DNA of 64,000 nucleotides, taken from an uncultured Prevotellaceae bacterium (GTDB lineage Bacteria > Bacteroidota > Bacteroidia > Bacteroidales > Muribaculaceae). Below the pieces are notes generated by a model. The model did not search any database. It was not told the origin of the DNA and saw only the letters and a program-made list of their open reading frames with translations. Below, piece after piece: positions 60,524 to 64,000 of the stretch (position 1 is its first letter; every line of letters begins with the position of its first letter). The stretch lies in NCBI GenBank assembly GCA_946409635.1, contig CAMJXD010000007.1, positions 26,741 through 90,740 of the forward strand, given 5' to 3'. Made by a program: the position numbers and the translations under genes.

Positions 60524-61795
60524 ATGCTGACATTACAACTCATCAACCAGGATCCCGAGGATGTGATTCGCCGCCTTGCCGTCAAGCAGTTTGACGGCCG
60601 TGAGCCCATCATGCGCATCGTGGAGCTGGACAAGCAGCGCCGAGCACTGCAAAAACAACGCGACGACAACGCCGCCGTACTCAATAAGATGGCAGCCCAG
60701 ATTGGCGCCCTCATGAAACAAGGCAACCGCGAGGAGGCCGAGAACGTCAAGGCACAGGTGGCCGGCCTGAAAACAGCCAACAAGGAGATCGACGACAACC
60801 TCAGTGCTGCCCAGGACGAGATTACCAATATCCTGCTCAGTGTCCCCAACGTGCCCTACAGCGGCGTGCCCGAGGGACGCACGGCCGAGGACAACGTCGT
60901 CGAGAAGACCGGCGGCAAGATGCCTGACCTGGGTGAGGATGCCCTGCCTCACTGGGAGCTGGCCAAGAAGTATAACCTCATCGACTTTGACCTGGGTGTC
61001 AAGATCACGGGTGCAGGTTTCCCGGTCTACGTGGGCAAGGGAGCCCGCCTGCAGCGTGCCCTGATCCAGTTCTTCCTCGACGAGGCTGGCAAGGCTGGCT
61101 ATCTCGAGATTGAACCGCCCCTCGTGGTCAACGAGGCATCGGGCCTGGGAACGGGCCAGTTGCCTGACAAGGAGGGCCAGATGTATCACTGCCAGGTGGA
61201 CAATTTTTACCTCATCCCCACGGCCGAGGTGCCCGTGACCAACATGTACCGCGACGTGATCATCCCGCAGGACGAGCTGCCCAAGAAGAATTGTGCCTAT
61301 TCGGCCTGCTTCCGTCGCGAGGCCGGTTCTTATGGCAAGGATGTGCGTGGCCTGAACCGTCTGCACCAGTTCGACAAGGTGGAGATCGTGCGCATCGAGA
61401 AGCCCGAGGATTCTTATGCCGCCCTTGAGGAGATGAAGGACCATGTGCAGGGTCTGCTCGACAAGCTTGAGCTGCCGTGGCACATCCTGCGCCTGTGCGG
61501 TGGTGACATGAGCTTCACGAGTGCCATTACCTTTGACTTCGAGGTGTGGTCGGGAGCCCAGCAGCGCTGGCTCGAGGTGAGCAGCGTCTCCAACTTCGAG
61601 ACCTATCAGGCCAATCGCCTGAAGTGCCGCTACCGTGGCGACGACAAGAAGACCCACCTGTGCCACACGCTCAACGGCTCGGCCCTGGCTCTGCCGCGCA
61701 TCGTGGCCGCCCTGCTCGAGAACAACCAGACGCCAGAGGGCATCCGCATCCCTGCCGCTCTGCAGCGTTACACGGGCTTTGACATCATCGACTGA
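60524..61795 (+). CDS. serS: Seryl-tRNA synthetase
   Basis: The 423-residue class II enzyme has an N-terminal coiled-coil arm (about 28-105, LDKQRRALQKQRDDNAAVLNK), motif 2 CFRREAGSYGKDVRGLNRLHQF and motif 3 HTLNGSALALPRIVAALLENNQ. It charges tRNA-Ser. It sits 151 bases after ftsZ, with a weak GTGGGGGC/GCCCCCAT dyad between (60436-60468), and is followed by a terminator. Confidence 0.97.
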   Translation: MLTLQLINQDPEDVIRRLAVKQFDGREPIMRIVELDKQRRALQKQRDDNAAVLNKMAAQIGALMKQGNREEAENVKAQVAGLKTANKEIDDNLSAAQDEITNILLSVPNVPYSGVPEGRTAEDNVVEKTGGKMPDLGEDALPHWELAKKYNLIDFDLGVKITGAGFPVYVGKGARLQRALIQFFLDEAGKAGYLEIEPPLVVNEASGLGTGQLPDKEGQMYHCQVDNFYLIPTAEVPVTNMYRDVIIPQDELPKKNCAYSACFRREAGSYGKDVRGLNRLHQFDKVEIVRIEKPEDSYAALEEMKDHVQGLLDKLELPWHILRLCGGDMSFTSAITFDFEVWSGAQQRWLEVSSVSNFETYQANRLKCRYRGDDKKTHLCHTLNGSALALPRIVAALLENNQTPEGIRIPAALQRYTGFDIID

Positions 61796-61808
61796 CATTA
61801 GATAAAGA

Positions 61809-61875
61809 GAAAACAATAAGCGCAATAACGGCAAACGACCATTGTTTTTATTGTACTTATTGTTTTCCTTTTTTG
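61809..61875 (+). terminator. Intrinsic terminator after serS
   Basis: A GAAAACAATAAG / CTTATTGTTTTC stem (61809-61820, 61856-61867), with inner partial pairing and a following T-run. Confidence 0.75.
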
Positions 61876-61919
61876 TTTTTTCCTTTTTTCCTTTTTATTT
61901 ATTATAGGCACGACAGAAG

Positions 61920-62939
61920 ATGAAGCGACAGGCTTGGCTCGACTACATGAAGTTCATCGCGATGTTCCTCGTGGTGGTGTATCACACGCCGCCGCGTTGC
62001 GACTGTGACGGGCACGTTCATGAGCTGGCCCTGTTCAACATGGGGGCGCCGGTGTTCTTCTTTGCCGCAGGCTACTTGTTCAATATGGCCCGGCAGAAGG
62101 GTTTCTTCACCTTCCTGGGGCATCGTGCGCGCCAGCTGCTGGTGCCTTACACCACATTCTTTATTATCTTCTATGCCCTGTGGCTCATTGTGGGGCGGCG
62201 CATGGCCGGCCCCGAGGAGCAGGCAATCGCCGTTACCGAGCCGCTGTGGCAGTTTCTGCAGGGTACGCCCGACGTCGTGCTGGGCCCCTTCTGGTTCCTG
62301 GCAGCGCTGTTCACCATGCAGGTCATCTATTATCCCATCAAGCGGCTGTTGCCAGGTTGCCTGCCACTCGTCGTGGCGCTGCTGATGAGCCTCTCGTTGC
62401 TCGTTATGCCCGACGTGCCCTGGCTGCGATACTGGAACCTCGACAAGGCCCTGCTGTACATGCCCCTCTATGCCATGGGCAGCTGTTGCCAGGGGCTGGT
62501 GGACAAGTTTAGCTTCGGCGGCTCGTTGCGCTCTGTCGCGTGGTTGCTCTTGGGGGCCCTGGGACTGGGTTTCCTTATCGTGGCTCCGCAGACCATCGAC
62601 CGCGCTGTAGCCTATGTGCTGGCTCCCGAGGCCATCATCCTCGTGCTGCCGCTCTACACGGCGGCCTGCAAGTGGCTTGAGTCGCGCTTTGGCACCAGCC
62701 GCATCGCCCAGACCGTGGCCATCACCGGCATCACCTATCTGGCGCTGCAAAACTACCTCATCGGCGTCATCAAGATTGTCGTGGCACGCCTGATGGGCGA
62801 CGGCGTCTTTGATGACAACATCCTGCTCAAGGTCGTTGTCGCGGCTATCGTCATGGCCCTGCTGTATCCTCTGGCCCTCCTCATCGAGCGCTACTTTCCC
62901 TTCCTCCTTGGAAAACCTTACAAGAAAGCAAATCCATAA
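61920..62939 (+). CDS. Acyltransferase-3 family membrane protein
   Basis: The 339-residue protein opens RQAWLDYMKFIAMFLVVVYHTPP, the Acyl_transf_3 signature with its conserved His, and then NMGAPVFFFAAGYLF. About ten membrane helices follow, with GPFWFLAALFTMQVIYYPI in the middle. Family members O-acetylate polysaccharides, peptidoglycan or lipids using acyl-CoA. No SGNH extracellular domain is fused. The acceptor is unknown. Confidence 0.88.
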   Translation: MKRQAWLDYMKFIAMFLVVVYHTPPRCDCDGHVHELALFNMGAPVFFFAAGYLFNMARQKGFFTFLGHRARQLLVPYTTFFIIFYALWLIVGRRMAGPEEQAIAVTEPLWQFLQGTPDVVLGPFWFLAALFTMQVIYYPIKRLLPGCLPLVVALLMSLSLLVMPDVPWLRYWNLDKALLYMPLYAMGSCCQGLVDKFSFGGSLRSVAWLLLGALGLGFLIVAPQTIDRAVAYVLAPEAIILVLPLYTAACKWLESRFGTSRIAQTVAITGITYLALQNYLIGVIKIVVARLMGDGVFDDNILLKVVVAAIVMALLYPLALLIERYFPFLLGKPYKKANP

Positions 62940-63101
62940 TCGCCCTTCAGGGAAAGCATTGTCTTTGTCCAATGGGGCTAATTGGTCGAATTAGACTAAT
63001 TAGACTAATTGGTCGGCCAGCCTGTTGACTGATGGAGCCAATTTGAGCGTTGGAATCAAAAAAACTTGGGGGTATAAACTTCAAAACTAAAAACTTATTA
63101 G

Positions 63102-63109
63102 TACCTTTG
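63102..63109 (+). promoter_or_regulatory. -7 element of lysS
   Basis: TACCTTTG, 41 bases before ATG 63151. The upstream gap (62940-63101) has short GACTAATTA-type tandem repeats near 62990-63015. Confidence 0.6.
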
Positions 63110-63150
63110 TAGTTCAATTGAAAACAACATAAAAATCAGATATAAAAAAG

Positions 63151-64000
63151 ATGAACGTACTTGAATTAAGCGAACAAGAGATTATCCGCCGTAACAGTCT
63201 GGAAACGCTCAAGGCGATGGGTATCAACCCCTATCCCGCTGCAGAGTATGTGGTAACGGCTTACAGCGATGAAATTGTGTCCAGCTTCAGCGACGATGCT
63301 GAGCCGCGCCAGGTGAGCATCGCGGGACGCATGATGAACCGCCGCATCATGGGCAAGGCTTCGTTCTTTGAACTGCAGGACTCGCGTGGCCGCATCCAGG
63401 TGTACGTGAGCCGCGACGACCTGTGCCCCGGCGAGGACAAGGACCTGTACAACACCGTGTTCAAGAAGCTGCTCGACATGGGCGACTTTGTGGGCGTTGA
63501 GGGCTACGTGTTCCGCACCCAGACGGGCGAGATCAGCGTCCATGCCCAGTCTCTCAAGCTGCTGAGCAAGTCGCTCAAGCCGCTGCCCGTGGTCAAGGTG
63601 AAGGACGGCGTGAAATACGACGCGTTTGAAGACCCCGAGCTGCGCTACCGCCAGCGCTATGTCGACCTGGTGGTCAATGCGGGCGTTAAGGAGACCTTCC
63701 TCAAGCGTGCCCAGGTGGTGAAGACCATGCGCCAGGTGCTGGACGATGCCGGCTATACCGAGGTCGAGACGCCCACGCTGCAGGCCATTGCCGGCGGTGC
63801 CACGGCCCGTCCGTTCATCACCCACTTCAATGCGCTGAACATCCCCATGTATATGCGCATCGCCACCGAGCTCTACCTCAAGCGCCTGATCGTGGGCGGC
63901 TTTGAGGGCGTGTACGAGATCGGCAAGAACTTCCGCAACGAGGGTATGGACCGCAACCACAACCCTGAGTTCACCTGCATGGAGCTGTACGTTCAATACA
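63151..64000 (+). CDS. lysS: Lysyl-tRNA synthetase, class II (3' end cut by window)
   Basis: The first 283 codons are visible. The N-terminal anticodon-binding OB fold spans about 55-150 ([32 protein letters not shown]). The catalytic domain starts with [13 protein letters not shown] and motif 1/2 sequence ([69 protein letters not shown]). It charges tRNA-Lys. The remainder, including motif 3, lies past the window. Confidence 0.97.
   Translation, partial: MNVLELSEQEIIRRNSLETLKAMGINPYPAAEYVVTAYSDEIVSSFSDDAEPRQVSIAGRMMNRRIMGKASFFELQDSRGRIQVYVSRDDLCPGEDKDLYNTVFKKLLDMGDFVGVEGYVFRTQTGEISVHAQSLKLLSKSLKPLPVVKVKDGVKYDAFEDPELRYRQRYVDLVVNAGVKETFLKRAQVVKTMRQVLDDAGYTEVETPTLQAIAGGATARPFITHFNALNIPMYMRIATELYLKRLIVGGFEGVYEIGKNFRNEGMDRNHNPEFTCMELYVQY

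Noticed and set aside
1..64000. CRISPR arrays
   Set aside because: No series of regularly spaced repeats was seen; the only spaced direct repeat is the two-copy unit at 31191.

Overview
The window is a 64 kb chromosomal segment of a member of the Bacteroidales. The evidence is: Bacteroidetes-type promoters (TTTG, about 20 bases, then TAnnTTTG) in front of many genes; almost no Shine-Dalgarno sequences; family-specific proteins such as DUF4271, PorT-like barrels and a PASTA-bearing FtsI; and secreted proteins with C-terminal dockerin-like repeats. The fairly high G+C and the dockerin-like tails suggest Muribaculaceae or a relative, but that is inference. Nearly all of the window is ordinary core genome on both strands.

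Left third (1-28 kb): a cut PlsC-type acyltransferase, a large membrane protein, a small barrel and a lipoprotein. A minus-strand block follows (LOG protein, DUF4271, hemD, terminator, rnpA, yidD, tatD). Next are a GH89 alpha-N-acetylglucosaminidase, DUF554, outer membrane phospholipase A, a 1001-residue membrane protein with two Rossmann-like regions and an RyR-like C-terminus, a GYF/CD225 protein with a DUF2752 partner, thyA-folA-lpxB, a three-gene minus-strand group (BASS transporter, thioesterase, DUF6056-like protein), an LpxL-like acyltransferase, aspC, a PatB/MalY enzyme, an OprB-like porin and a flavodoxin lipoprotein.

Middle (28-45 kb): three secreted proteins with dockerin-like tails surround a tRNA-Lys gene. 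The 3' end and terminator of this tRNA are duplicated about 4.1 kb away. The two copies bracket a small degenerate island in which phage-like gene remnants flank an A+T-rich cargo: a two-gene ABC transporter and a DUF1016-type nuclease. No integrase remains. Beyond it lie a patatin-like protein, argR followed by an ArgC-like protein that has lost its catalytic cysteine, ssb, manC, an Lrp-type regulator and lysA.

Right third (45-64 kb): a complete division and cell wall cluster on the plus strand, rsmH-ftsL-ftsI-murE-mraY-murD-ftsW-murG-murC-ftsQ-ftsA-ftsZ, without mraZ. It makes the lipid II precursor, flips and polymerises it at the septum, and builds the Z ring. serS, an acyltransferase-3 membrane protein and the start of lysS follow. 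lysA, which makes lysine from meso-diaminopimelate, lies divergently beside this cluster, whose MurE uses the same diaminopimelate.

The points most worth following are the tRNA-Lys island and its cargo, the argR/degenerate-argC pair, the histone-like repeat tail on HemD, the RyR-domain membrane protein, and several long perfect palindromes between genes.
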